Source of the DNA: Kudoa neothunni
Taxonomy: Eukaryota; Cnidaria
Direction: 5' to 3'
DNA length: 64,000 nt
Assembly: GCA_964304625.1 (NCBI GenBank)
Contig: OZ199838.1
Span: 4,836,001-4,900,000 of the forward strand
The position numbers were made by a program, and so were the translations under genes. Under the pieces are notes generated by a model. That model was not told the origin of the DNA. It did no database searches and saw nothing but the letters and a program-made list of their open reading frames with translations. This document shows positions 35,301-47,600 of this stretch, in pieces; position 1 is the stretch's first letter, and every line of letters begins with the position of its first letter.

Positions 35301-36044
35301 TTGTAACCAACCACTACAATTGTTGCTGAGTTACTGATTTCTTTTGGTAGTAAATTGTGTGGATCACCGACTATCAAATGTTGGCCTGATGTCATTCATC
35401 TTCCACTCTATCAAATGATGAAACCCAGTGCTATTTATCCTCGCAAATTGAGAAATCATTTCCAATTGTATGCCACGCTATTTGTGGTTATACAACAATA
35501 ACCCAATCCTCATATAGTTTACCACCTGATGCTATCGATCTAATGGATCAGATGCTTCAGTTGGACCCCCACAAACGTATCACCTCAAAAGAAATTTTGC
35601 AATCGAATTTTTTAATTGATATCGATCCTTCTAAAATTGAACCTCCTAAGTATCATATTGACTTATTTCGTTATACATATATATACAACTTCTGACAGAT
35701 TCCCTGAGTCTGAACATTTTCACGAACTTTTGTATAAAAAAAGATCAAAAATGAAGAATTCCGAGAATCAAAAAAATGAGGCGGGATCTAGTATGTTACA
35801 TTGTTTTATTGCATCATTTATTGTAGCTCTAATGAATTTATACGCATAAATTAATTGGTTAATTAATAAATTGATAATTAATAAAAATATTATTTTGTGA
35901 GGCCTCTAAGTTTTTGGAATTTTCTATTGAATATTAATGACATATTGTTAAGATAAAACCGATGTCAGGGACCCTCCAAATTCACAACATGCAACTTCGC
36001 GACTCAATGCTGGTTCCTCTGATTATCAAAGGCTTCAAAATTAG
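32373..36044 (+). CDS. CDK12: Cyclin-dependent kinase 12/13, complete copy
   Basis: CDK12/13 pairs with cyclin K and phosphorylates the RNA polymerase II C-terminal domain during elongation. Eleven exons (32373-32936, 32994-33186, 33241-33585, 33641-33696, 33740-34712, 34798-34987, 35069-35302, 35351-35467, 35518-35649, 35699-35790, 35953-36044) join in frame to 995 residues. The first ~190 residues are Ser/Lys/Arg-rich; then come proline-rich stretches. The kinase domain spans about 630-925: [21 protein letters not shown] (PITAIRE in most relatives), [69 protein letters not shown]. The post-kinase segment [19 protein letters not shown] matches the CDK12/13 extension contacting ATP and cyclin K. 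An alternative in-frame ATG lies at 32310. Confidence 0.93.
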
Positions 36045-36520
36045 AGATGTCTATTAGATTAGATTCAGTGAAATGTAATTGTAACTTTACTGTGTATAGG
36101 TTTGTACTTTGATTTTTTCTTTCCGCTCAAATCATAATGCTAATTAAACTAAGGGTTGTTTATTATAAATTCATTAATTTTTATTTCTGTTTGAATGAAA
36201 GCAAGTTCAAAAAATCATTAATTTCACTCGCTAAGTAAAATGGGATCCGTTTAGACTAGTGTTTCCCGACATGTACCCCACGCTCCGCCGTTGGGACGTG
36301 GAAAAATGTTGGATGTGCTTGGAAAATCCTGAGGATTGATGTAACAAATAAGTAATGGTGAGATAATTGGGAAGTGTGGGGCACATTGAAATCACTACTT
36401 AGATTTTTGATATTGTTTATTTTTAAATGACCATGAACGTTAAACAATACTAAAATCAGTTTGGCTTTAATTCCAATCATGCCACATTTGTAATCATCTT
36501 ACTTATTTTTTATTTTAAAT
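36045..36520. other. CDK12 3' flank; possible small inverted-repeat element
   Basis: Between about 36257 and 36403 the left TAGTGTTTCCCG..ATGTACCCCACG and the right (reverse complement TAGTGATTTC..ATGTGCCCCACA) are similar. This suggests a ~150 bp hAT-like miniature element. No target duplication was recognised. Confidence 0.3.
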
Positions 36521-37493
36521 TAGTGCGAACTGTCCAGCTTCGCACGGGATTGAGAAAATTTCATCATAGAAGAATACGATCAAAAAATAAAGAAATATAA
36601 GACTCTTGATTAGCCCTGAAGAGAGATTAAATAAATCTTTTTTTTTATATATCATACTTTTAACGAGTGTCATGGCACAGTAAAAAATTGAGATCTTTTT
36701 AGAGAGATAATGAATGTAGCAAAACCTGAATAACTTACGATAATTAATTTTTATTGCTCAAATTAATATCTTTACCCGACACATTTTCATACACTCTCTC
36801 CTCAAAACTGTTGTGTAGCCTCTTAATATAAACAAAAATATGTTAAATAATTAGATAAAGTGAGATTTCAATCTATACATTAACTCTTATCGCTTAAATT
36901 AAGTCTAACGGTCGCTATAATGAAATTTGGGGACCGAGTTTCAGTAAGTACAGATTGAATCCATCTGATTACAACATACATTTCCAATTCTTTATTAATT
37001 TAGAAAATTCGCATATTTTTGCTATATTAAATGTCACCTATAGAACTTTTAAAGTGTACCTATCAAGCCAAATATATTAAAAGTTCTAAAAGTAAGGAGT
37101 CTATTTAAGCACACATCCAAGTGAGCACATCTACTTTAAATGTACAGATAGATAAACGATATAAGATGTATCATGAAATCATGTACATATAGCTTAAGAT
37201 TGAACCCCTTAAAACTTTCTTGATAACTTGTAGAATTTAAGTATATGTAAACATCAATATGAAAAAGCTAAAGTGATCCTATTATTGAAAACATATAATC
37301 CGCTGAACCAACCTAAAACCGATAACAACACAATTATCTATATGTTTTATGAACTTCTGTCAATGTAATAACAAATAAAAGAATTTTCAAATTATCTTTA
37401 CCTATTAAAAGTTACATAAATATCTATCTATAAGGAAAAAAATTCCGGCACATACACAAACACACCGACAGTGCCCTTTTATATATACTAGCA
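36521..37493. repeat. Diverged ~1 kb direct repeat, unit 1
   Basis: Starts TAGTGCGAACTGTCCAGC and shares scattered blocks, in the same order, with 38226-39260. Examples are AAGTAAGGAGT versus AAATAAGGAGT, GATCCTATTATTGAA versus AATCCTATTGTTGAA, and ATAAATATCTATCTATAAGG versus ATAAATGTCTCTCTATAAGG. No coding potential seen. Confidence 0.6.
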
Positions 37494-38212
37494 CAGTGGT
37501 GGGTACTATTTTTGGTTCTGGTGGTCACATTGGCTCATTACAAGAGCTTGGAGGGCCGCATTGTTGCTTAAATGTTTTCTGAGAACTTAAATACCTAATG
37601 GTGGTTTTTCTAACATTTTTGGTACAATAAAAAAGTTTGCGTATAAATTAATTTAAAAAGGAACTAAATAATTTTTAAAAAATAGAAATTCGGTGATCGG
37701 CATATTATTGCAAGTTTCGATCGAAATAATAGATTTTATCGCTTTTCAAATATGTTAATAAGATTTTTTTAAACTCGGCGAATGTAATGGAAAATATGGA
37801 TATGGTTCTTATTGCGTCAAACCTAATTTATGTATGAGTATCGCATCCTCACATGTTTTTCTGCTATTTAGCTATTTTTAGATTCTTTTTATTGGGAATT
37901 GAATCTCGTGTATCATTCTTTCTGAAGTTTATGACGTGATTTTGTTTTAAGGGCGTATTAGATCTTATCTCATTCACATTTACATATGATAATCATGGGT
38001 AAAACATCAGATAATAAAATCGCGTAAAATTAAAGTTTACAAATCCATAATATTCATCAAAAGGTTGTTTATTTATCTGTTCACGGAAGATAAATGCTGT
38101 ATTGGTGTTCCTAGATTTTGAAAACATCTACATGCTCGCGCAAATTTCAGCCTCATAAACCCGTCCGCGGGCCGCGCAAAATTTATTCGGGGGCCTCACT
38201 TTCCCCACCTTG
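37494..38212. mobile_element. hAT-type non-autonomous element with perfect 8 bp target duplication
   Basis: 719 bp. The left end CAGTGGTGGGTACT and the right end (reverse complement CAAGGTGGGGAAAG) are related short inverted repeats of hAT character. It is flanked on both sides by TACTAGCA (37486-37493 and 38213-38220). Sub-terminal GGGCCGC motifs occur at both ends. No transposase is encoded. The exact duplication suggests a fairly recent insertion. Confidence 0.8.
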
Positions 38213-38225
38213 TACTAGCATATAC

Positions 38226-39260
38226 TAGCGGGAACTGCTCAGCGTTGCTTGGGAATTTTTACGCCTGGAGGCGTTTTTTAATAGAATTCAAAAAATATAT
38301 TGAAGAATCGAATTAACTCATCCAAACAAAATAACTAAAAATTTTTAAGCAACATACTATAACGATTTGGATTATGAAATTAAAATTATGACCATTTCTT
38401 CCAAAGAGTGTACCAATCTCGTTAAAGTGTTATTTAAAGCGTTATTTTTTGGTCCGATGGGGGAACTGTGTGCACCACAAACTTTTAGGATATAAAAAAA
38501 TAGAAAAAGTAATAGATGTAGAAGAAAACGTATGAATATTAATTGATATTGCTAAAATTAGCATCGCTCGGTCCTGCATAAACATTAGTGCATTATTCCC
38601 AAACAAACGGCTAAAAATCGCTTCAATATCAACATAAATAATTTATATAATTAGTTGAAGTAAGAGTACAACCATTTGCATTGAATTTAATCAATGGAAG
38701 TTAAACTTAGCGGACGGTTTCAATGAAATCTACGGACGCAGTATTTCCTTTCTAAAGCTTCAATCAATATGATTTTAACGGTTTCCACCAATTCGTTATT
38801 CCTTAAACATATATAGATTTTTTATCACATCTAAAACCATTAATAGAACCTTCAAAGTGTGTTTATCCAGTCAAATACGTTAAAACTCCACAAATAAGGA
38901 GTGAATTTGCTCAAACAACCAAGTAGAACCGCCAACATTACATAAAAAGTCAGATGATATCGCTCGATTTAAATTTGACAAAGCATATATAGGGGAAAAT
39001 TAACTCCAACTAACCATCAGCAGGTCGTAAGCATGTGTTAATCCTATTGTTGAACTGAAGTAATCCGTTAAACAAACTTTGAATCGATAAAATCACCATT
39101 TTTTAAACACTTTTGAAAATATTTGTATTGTGAAAACGATTTAAAGTTAATTTTGAAACCTTGTGATTTTTGAAAAATTTCATAAATGTCTCTCTATAAG
39201 GGAAAAATTTGGTCGCGCTTGCGTACTTGCAGATACACACACTTCACCTTTATATATATA
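38226..39260. repeat. Diverged ~1 kb direct repeat, unit 2
   Basis: Starts TAGCGGGAACTGCTCAGC and runs to the TATATATA tract at 39251-39260. It is the partner of 36521-37493, in the same orientation. The hAT element sits at the junction of the two units. Confidence 0.6.
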
Positions 39261-42200
39261 ACGGATGGAATATAGAATAGATTGATTACGTCAAAACTAT
39301 GGTGACATTTAACGGGCGGATAGCTAAGAGCCTGCACGAAGTTTAATCTTACTACATGTCAACCAGACTACCAAACCGTCTCCAATATCATGCAAAACCC
39401 GAAATTGCATTGATGATGAGAAATATTCTTCACTGATTAGCAATAGCGTAAAAATGCTATTAAAAATAATTTGGTGATTTGTTTTAGTTCAAAGTGTTGG
39501 GATTACATAGAACGTGCACATGCACTTCTATTTTTAGTTTTAAAACATATTGTATGGCTCTCGTGGAATTAGGTTTAAAAAATATGTGGCTCTCTCATTA
39601 AAAAAGATTCCCGACCCTAATCTAAATTATCGCATTGTAAAAATAATGACAAGTTTTAAAACAAATCAATTAATATAGAAAGATAAAATTTACAGGGTTT
39701 AACGTGCTAATTAGATTAAATCTTCGTAGAATTTCCTCATTCAAAAATAAAACTAGGAGTTAAAATTTTCTATCACACAGTACCAGACAAAGCTGGGCAT
39801 TAGCGCAAGTTATTAATATGGGGAATGAAATGAAATTGTTACACACAAAACATGACTGCTCGACACTAGGATCAATATAACAAAATGCGCTTGCGAGCAT
39901 AGATAATGCGTACTACAAGGGTACTACTAAGACTTAAAAAATCGATGATCATCAACCCTCGAAATTTCGAGGATATAAGGATTATCTTCCAGTTCGAGGA
40001 GACTAAGTCAATGTATTAACAAGATTGTGTGATTCGTTTACAGTGGATTTTTGTAATCAATGTTAGGAGAAATTTTCTTATAAAATTTCAGAAGTGCATT
40101 ATTGTTTTGACTAAACTATTTATCTTTTTTAAATATCAGCTAAATTACAGTATCTGTGTAGAACTTTGGGCGTTGTCGCATAAAAAATCGGAAATAAAGT
40201 CGTTTCCTACAATTCTTCCTGTTAATTCACGCCTTTTTCAAAAGTTTTTTCATTTTGAACCTTATCACAAAAAATTACATTATGTAGTTAATTAAATTCA
40301 GCTCAAAAAGAATTAACCTATAAATTGGAATAAATCTTAGGTCGAACACGTTCGGATTCACGTGGAATTTCTGTTGTTGATAAATACATCAAAAAAATTA
40401 TTGTTTCTCTATAATTTTAACAAATTCAAAGTCGTTAATTGTTCACAGATTTTTTTTATTTGTATCTGTTTGTAATCAGTTTGAAATGTTCAATCTTTAC
40501 TTCGCATTTTAAACACAGAACTTTCTGATTTATTCTATTCAAAATTAGAACAAAGAAGTTTCAATTTAACTATGGTATAACTTAATGTTGTATTTAGTTT
40601 ATAAATTTTTTCCCGTAGTTTATTAATGATGAAAAAAATGTTACAACAATATTTGTTACAAAATTCAAGCATGAAAATTTTTAATTTATTTTATTAAGTT
40701 ATTTTGTTATTTAAATTTATTAAGTAATTATAAACAAAAATACTAAATAATTATTTTTCAATTAAAATTAACATTAACATTAAAGTAGAGTAAGCGTTAT
40801 TAATCCAAATATACGATTTTTAAGCATTTTAAATAAAATCAACAATGGATGTTAAAAAGTCCAAAGCTTTGTTTTATTATCTTGTTTTGGAATATAAAGT
40901 GAAATATTATGTCATATTTCAGAATCTACTTCAATATTTTGGAGTGGTTGAATGTTTCAAGCGTTTTAACCTAATATAATTGATTTACTGAGATGTATTA
41001 TTTATCAAAATGTTTGTAAAAATTAGTATTAACCACTAAAAGTTGGAATCATGAAATCTCTATCCAAATTCTTAATAATCTTCAATTCAACACATAATCA
41101 CCCTCGTTTTTTAAAAAATTTCCCTCGACACTCTGCCCTCGATTTTTTAAAGGCCTAGTTATTACCCACCTAAAAGTTTTGTCTCAAAAAAGTGCGTAGT
41201 ATCCCTGCATTACTGTATATATATATATATATATATGAATAATTGAAACAAAGGAAAACTATATATTCTAAAAATTTTTGTGAAGAATATATTACAGTTA
41301 AACCTAAAAATATGTGTTTAAAATGGCGCTATTTTTTAAATTTTTGATTGCATATTCTATGGTCATAATTCATGAAAATCATGTTTAATTATAGAAAAAT
41401 TTCTGTAACATTATGAAACTATTTAGAGGAAAATATTCAACATAGAGCGTCTTCTAGGTGCAATTTTTCCCTTGATTGTTTTAATGAACATCGGCACGAA
41501 AGGACTAAACAATTTAACTCAAGCGATATATTTCAATACGGATGAAAATTGATTTAATTATGCAAATACATAAAGTTGTCCTTATTTTTTAATACAAAAA
41601 TTACGTATTGGGTAAAAAAGAATAAACATGTCGTGAAGAAGTCAAAAAATGGGTAGTTGTTTTCCTCGCCCGCACTGGGGTTGATAAAAAAATCTGAACC
41701 TCATGATGTTGTTAAGTTAATAAAATTTAAATGTTTCTGAAATATTTAGAAATTCCTCTTCAACGCAATGATAATTTCAACAGTTGGATGACTACGGAAA
41801 TATTTACACAATATCTTATAGATCAGGGCTTCCAGATTGAGGGAGATAATTACCGGGGGTCCGAGACTTATGTCTAGAGTCAACGAAAAAATTGTACGGC
41901 TAAGTATGCTTTGTACGTAATGCATCGATTCCAAATAATCAGATTCTCTCTCGACAATATATCATATGCGATTCGTGCGCAGTCGAAGCTAAAATAAGTC
42001 TGTTAAATAAATAGGCATTTGATGAATTTTACTGAAGATTAATTTATATTTTCAATCTACTATTTATTAGTATATGAAATAAAAATGATAATTTGTTCCC
42101 CTTTCATTCGTAAATTAATTATTCAGTTTAAAATTTAAATAGAACAACGTAAAAAATTATGAAATATTTACTTTTTGATGGGAAAGATAAACGACATAAA

Positions 42201-44323
42201 AAAGGTTTTAAAATGGATGAATTATTTAAAGTTATATTATTTATCATTTTTAATTTAACTATATGGCGAGAAAAAATTCAAATTTAATCAGCGCCATGGT
42301 TACGTTATTTAGATTTTATTGTTAAATTATTTTAAATTTTTATACATTAAATTAAAGTCGATTTTCACTCAAAAAATCCATAAATTAAAACTATGCATTC
42401 AAAATTGGGTCAAATATTTAATTTCCTCATTAAATTTCTAATTAAACAACAGACCTACAAAATCCAGAATTTCGCGTAAGCTCAACTATTCACATCTGTT
42501 ATTTTGCACAAAAACATGAACATATCTTGTACCTTTACAAATTATGATTTAGTCATAACTTTATGTGATAAAAAGTCCCATTTTGACCCAATTATTATCC
42601 AAAAATGACAAGAAAAAAAATCCAAAACATTTAATTTATTATCAATTTAATTTATTTTATTCACATTTGTTTTCTTTTTAACGTTATTTTAATGAAAATA
42701 TTTTCCTCACCTAAAAATAAATCCATTATAAATCTCTTTTTTGAAAAGGGATGCGGAGTTGCCCTTTTAAGTGATAGGGGGTCCGGAAACTAAAATGGAT
42801 CAGGAAGCGCCGTTATAGATGGAATCAGAAATTGATGTTATCAAATTGTAAATTAATTAAATTTCTAGGTAATTGTTCATAATTTATTCAGATCAAAACC
42901 TTTAAAACATAACTTGTTGAAAAATTTTCTCTAAACTCTACAAGCATGTCACAATCCTCAGGTTTAGGTCAAGGCTGCTCAGTAATTTCAGTCATTTACA
43001 ATAAGCACTGAATGGGAAAACCAATATAGGGAATGGAGCTAAATTATGGCGGATATTTCTTACCAAATATTGCAGAAACATTATTTTGTAATAAAAAATT
43101 CAGTGAAATGGCTACAAACTACATTATTAATGGTTTCAAGCACCCTTTATTTCGTTTGTTCAATAAAGTAAAGTATTCTTTCCAACGAATGCTCACCTGA
43201 TCTGAAAATTCTGAGAAATTTGGAATTAGAATCACTCTCATACATATGAAAATATTTTAAAATAAGAAGACCCAAGATGCTATGAGAAATAACAAAACTC
43301 GAATATGAATTTATCGATATATCAGAATTTAATTCCAAATCCGGAGAGATAATAAATTATTTTAAAAAAATTGATAATACATTTTATTGATCTTTCTTGA
43401 ATAATTATAAAAATTAATTTCTAAAGTTTGGCGCATGTATCAAGTTAAGGATATTACTCAATTATGAGTGTTTCTTAATAATTTTTATATCCTATTAGGT
43501 TACAAAAAATCCATAAGTCAATGTAACTTATGATCTGTGGGCACCCATTGGAACATTTTATAAAATCAATAAGTAAAAAGTTTTCAGTAGCTTTTTCCTG
43601 ATTCTGGGGGGATTATGGGAAATTGATCACCCACAGTATAAATATTGTACCGTTTAATCAATAAATATTTTATCTTGATTCCTTAAACATATCGATCATT
43701 TAAATTATATGTTTAACATAAAGCTGACGCAAAAAATAATGAGCTCGAAAACAACCAAAAGTTAACACGTTGTATTAAGGGTTTCATGTAACGATAATAT
43801 TGATAGTGTTTCCATAGTGGAGATTATAGCATGAGATTCAATCTATTACTCAGAACTCTTCTATTTGAATATCTTTCCCAAGGATTTCTTATGAGGGGTC
43901 CCTAAAATCAAAAATTAAATTTCAATATCTGATCGAAGTAATTTTTCATTATTTTTTATGATCTTATTTATCATTATAACTACAATAATTCGTTTTAATC
44001 TCTCAGAAATTATTCGATTAAGATAGTTATTTTTATATAGGTACCTTGCAGTAGTTTTTCGATATATCACGACAAAATCTCTCTTTCTATAAGAAATAGA
44101 TAAAATTACCATTTAATTTAATTTTAATAAATAATTTGTTTCTTAACTATAATAATATCTTAAATATACAATAGTAACAGAACCATTGATTTGTTTTGTG
44201 ACATTGACACAGTGTTGATATTCGACCCCCTTTTATTAGATCAGAAAATAATCTATAAATGGGTTTCTTACGATACACGCTGTAGTAATTTCTGGATATT
44301 TGAAATAATATACTAAAAATATT
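39261..44323. other. AT-rich, gene-poor stretch
   Basis: No gene recognised. A hAT-like right end (reverse complement AGGGTCGGGAATC with GAGAGCCACA) ends near 39617 without a visible partner. A TA microsatellite lies at 41216-41236. A possible start exon MSQSSGLGQGCS with a GTAATT donor is at about 42945, but nothing follows it. Confidence 0.35.
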
Positions 44324-44684
44324 TTAAACAAGTTTTTTCTTGCCATTTTTACTTGTGTTCCTATGACATACAGCATAAAATCTGCAAACACCAACAGATG
44401 GTGAGAGATCGTACATGAAACCTGTATTGTTTGAAATAGCCGCCATGATAAAGTAGCTCTATATATACATTTGATTGCATTGAACATTTATTTTTCACTT
44501 GTGAATGGTTTGATGGGTACAGGTTTCTTAAATAATGTAAGGATTCGTTTAGCTGTTGAATTGCTGCTGGTCTCAAGTCAAACTACAGACAAATGTTTAA
44601 AAAATGCACTAACTGGATAACGAATATGCCATATTACTTGAATAGCTTGAATATTAGCCGTTCCACTTATCGCTACATCTAAGT
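44324..44684 (-). CDS. 3' exons of an unrecognised multi-exon gene
   Basis: Three minus-strand exons join in frame with GT-AG introns: 44684-44638 (LDVAISGTANIQAIQ), 44582-44499 (FDLRPAAIQQLNESLHYLRN) and 44458-44324 (SYFIMAAISNNTGFMYDLSP, VGVCRFYAVCHRN, ending GKKKLV). The composition, the splice sites and the consistent phases argue for a real gene. One further upstream exon near 44750-44810 (KKENFRQSS) fits in phase. Earlier exons were not found, though an open stretch at about 45125-45240 could belong. I do not recognise the family. Confidence 0.5.
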
Positions 44685-47600
44685 CTAATCAATGGAGTTA
44701 TTTTAACGTGAAATACAAAGAAAAACTAAGCCAAGTGCCAACGAACAGCCCATTATTTTATTATATACCCGAAGATTGCCTGAAATTCTCCTTTTTATAA
44801 TTGGTGTACAAAAAATAATATTAAACCTGGTTATCATAAAATCACACAAATTTCAACAATATTTAATAAAATGTATTACTTATCTGTCCATAAAACAATA
44901 AAATATTCCGATTTATTATATGATAAATAGAGATACCCTATATTCTCTGTATGTACGAAAGTATGCGCCTAACAACAATTACACAAGTTTGAGTGAGTTT
45001 ATGCCTGGTCAAAACTGTATAATTCTACTAAACTAATATATTCTATTTTTATAATAAAATCTCTCTAAAGTACAACTATATCATGTTAACAAAGATACAA
45101 TGAATCATTTATTGGGGGATAGTAGGAGAAAGAATTTTATGGAATAGATTAAGATCGACCTTTTGAAATAATATTGAGTTGGTAGATTTCATATCTATTG
45201 ACGATAGAACTGACCTAGTTCTACTTCCAATTACACTCCAAAATTTAATCAGGTAAAACTTATATAATTTAGAAAACTAAAAGATGAAACGGAACAATAT
45301 TAATAAAAAAGTGGAATATCTAATTTTCATTATTAATTTTTTTCTTTTCTAAGATTCCAAGAGTAAAGTAACTGAGATTAAATAACAATTGTTTTCGATA
45401 ATAAACATTTTTAAAACGAACTTACGGCCACAAATATATAAAAGAGAGAACAATTAAATTTTTCATATCAACGGCTTTCTCCACTAACCCCTATCTTATC
45501 AATTAACTTATAAATTATAAGGGCTTTTTATGTTTTAATATAGAATTATATAATTTTGCTTTCGTACACAGTCGTCGACGCAACATGAAGCACGTTCAGT
45601 TGTGGTTTATTCAAATGTTTTGTTTCGTTAGCTATAGATTAGTTCAAAGTGTCGTTAATGTACACCACAAAACTTGGAGAGATTGCATTTTATTTCGCTG
45701 TAAATGCAGAACTTAGATTCTAAATTATAAACTGATTTAAATATAGCCGAATAATTGACTAAAACATTTGTATATTCATTTATAAATTTTAAAAAAATAA
45801 TAACGAGGCTAAAATACAGTTAAGCCAAATTTTTGTGAGCAGAATCATTAAAGGGAGGGTTTGCATTGGCCTTCTTGTTTAGTTATGTTCACCGATTCCT
45901 GAGGTTAATTATGAAGGGTGATATATTAATGAATTTCAATAAGTACAAAAAATGGCTTAGCTGAGAAATAAGCTGGAAATTGAAGAAATATATATGAAAG
46001 GGAGTGTAGAATGCTCCTAAATAGAATAAGGAACCTCAATACGTGACTACTGGACAAAGATGGATTAATACTGGGATTCAAGGAAAATTGTTTTAAGAAA
46101 ATCGAATTCCTCAAATATATTGATGGATAAATATTTATACCAATTACTGATAAAAGTTAGTTCGGAGATGTGGTGGAAATTTTGTAGAATAAGCGTAAAA
46201 ACTATTGTATAACAAGAATGTACCGGAGAACCCGCATATAGCTTGCTTTGTGAATTAAAGGAACAAGAGGGATTTTAGAATTTAATTTGTGCCTAAATTT
46301 TGTAAATATATGGGAGATGAGATTAATATAAGGATTATATTCACATTAATGCAAAACAAAAATTGTTAAATATGAAGGCTAGATGCACGTCTAAAGGGGT
46401 TGTAAAGTAAGACTCAAATCAAATGGTTCAATTAATAAAGGATATATACATAAATTCTCTTTATACAATTACTCGTAATATAAAATTAATATTAGGAACA
46501 TCAAAATCGAGTATAAAATAAAATTAAGGATATTGTTGACCCTACGAAATATTTTACACGAGAACATTTTTTATTGTCAAGACTACTCTAAATTCAATTA
46601 GCTATAGAAATTAAAAAATATTTTTGAATAATTTTATAATGAAAGCGATATTTTAAAATATTTAGTTCATACAGTAAGTGCCAATTTGACGTGAAAATAT
46701 TAAGAGGGGAGGATGGGTTTCTAACTCGGCTCTAACTATTACCGAGTGAACTTAATTTAACGAGTATAAATATTGGAGAAAATCAATGAAGTGCTCAACT
46801 TTTACGCAGACGGAGCCTTAAAGTAGTTTAAAAACAACTCTAAAGCTATAAATACTTAATTGAAGAACATTCATCAAGTTTTAAATATTTTTTCTCATCA
46901 CAGATGATAATCGAGATTTTTATAATGAATATTTGATCAAAAATAAGGATTATAAAAATGTGTAGATATTATTGATTTTGAACATTCACCATTTCATGCC
47001 CTTTTAAAAAAACACTCATAACTTAAGTTATGTTAGTATTTGCTTAAGGTAGGCCTAAATTTTCGAGAAAAGCGTTAAGATTTAATATGTAAAAGAACGA
47101 CACAAATAATGTTTAGTATGAATTATATCGAATATTTAACAACATTAAAATTATTCTAAGAATTATGCGTATATCAATAATGAAAAAATTCAACTTGAGA
47201 ATATATAACATCCAATTATTCGTGTTTCAGTCAATATTAGATTATTAGCTCAAAATGTCCAATTCCACCTAGGATTGTTATATATTTCATTGAATAGCTT
47301 TAAAAACCTGTTGAAAAATGTACAAATCCTATAAATTAACCATTGACAAGGATTAAGCTAAATATTGTTTAATGTATTATAGTTATGACAATTATAACCG
47401 GCAAAGTTAAAATAAGATCATAAATAAAAATAGAAAAAACTATAATGCTAGATAAAAATGTGCACGAATTAATTTCTATTGCTTAAATTAATATATTTTT
47501 ACAGTGGTTAAATAATATTATATCCCCAATTCTATTAATTTAATTATCATTTATCTACATAGCTTGGATATAAAATAATAATTATCTCTAAAAAAACGTA

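Larger units (their letters stand above)
21489..35384. repeat. Second copy of ~13.9 kb duplicated block (starts at the gap)
   Basis: 13,896 bases matching 7385-21288. The eight-base length difference equals the net of the 16 small indels I noticed; I also saw one substitution (T near 15282, C here). Almost all indels are one base in short runs. It continues into unique sequence at 35385. Confidence 0.95.

Noticed and set aside
7385-35384. Genuine recent tandem gene duplication of GARS and CDK12
   Set aside because: The break coincides exactly with the N gap, and the differences are run-length errors that complement each other. A contig overlap explains it better.
39540-39620. Complete hAT element ending at AGGGTCGGGAATC (reverse complement)
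   Set aside because: No matching left end or octamer duplication could be found, so only an isolated end-like motif remains.
41216-41236. Functional repeat array at the TA-rich tract
   Set aside because: It is an ordinary TA microsatellite with no flanking structure.
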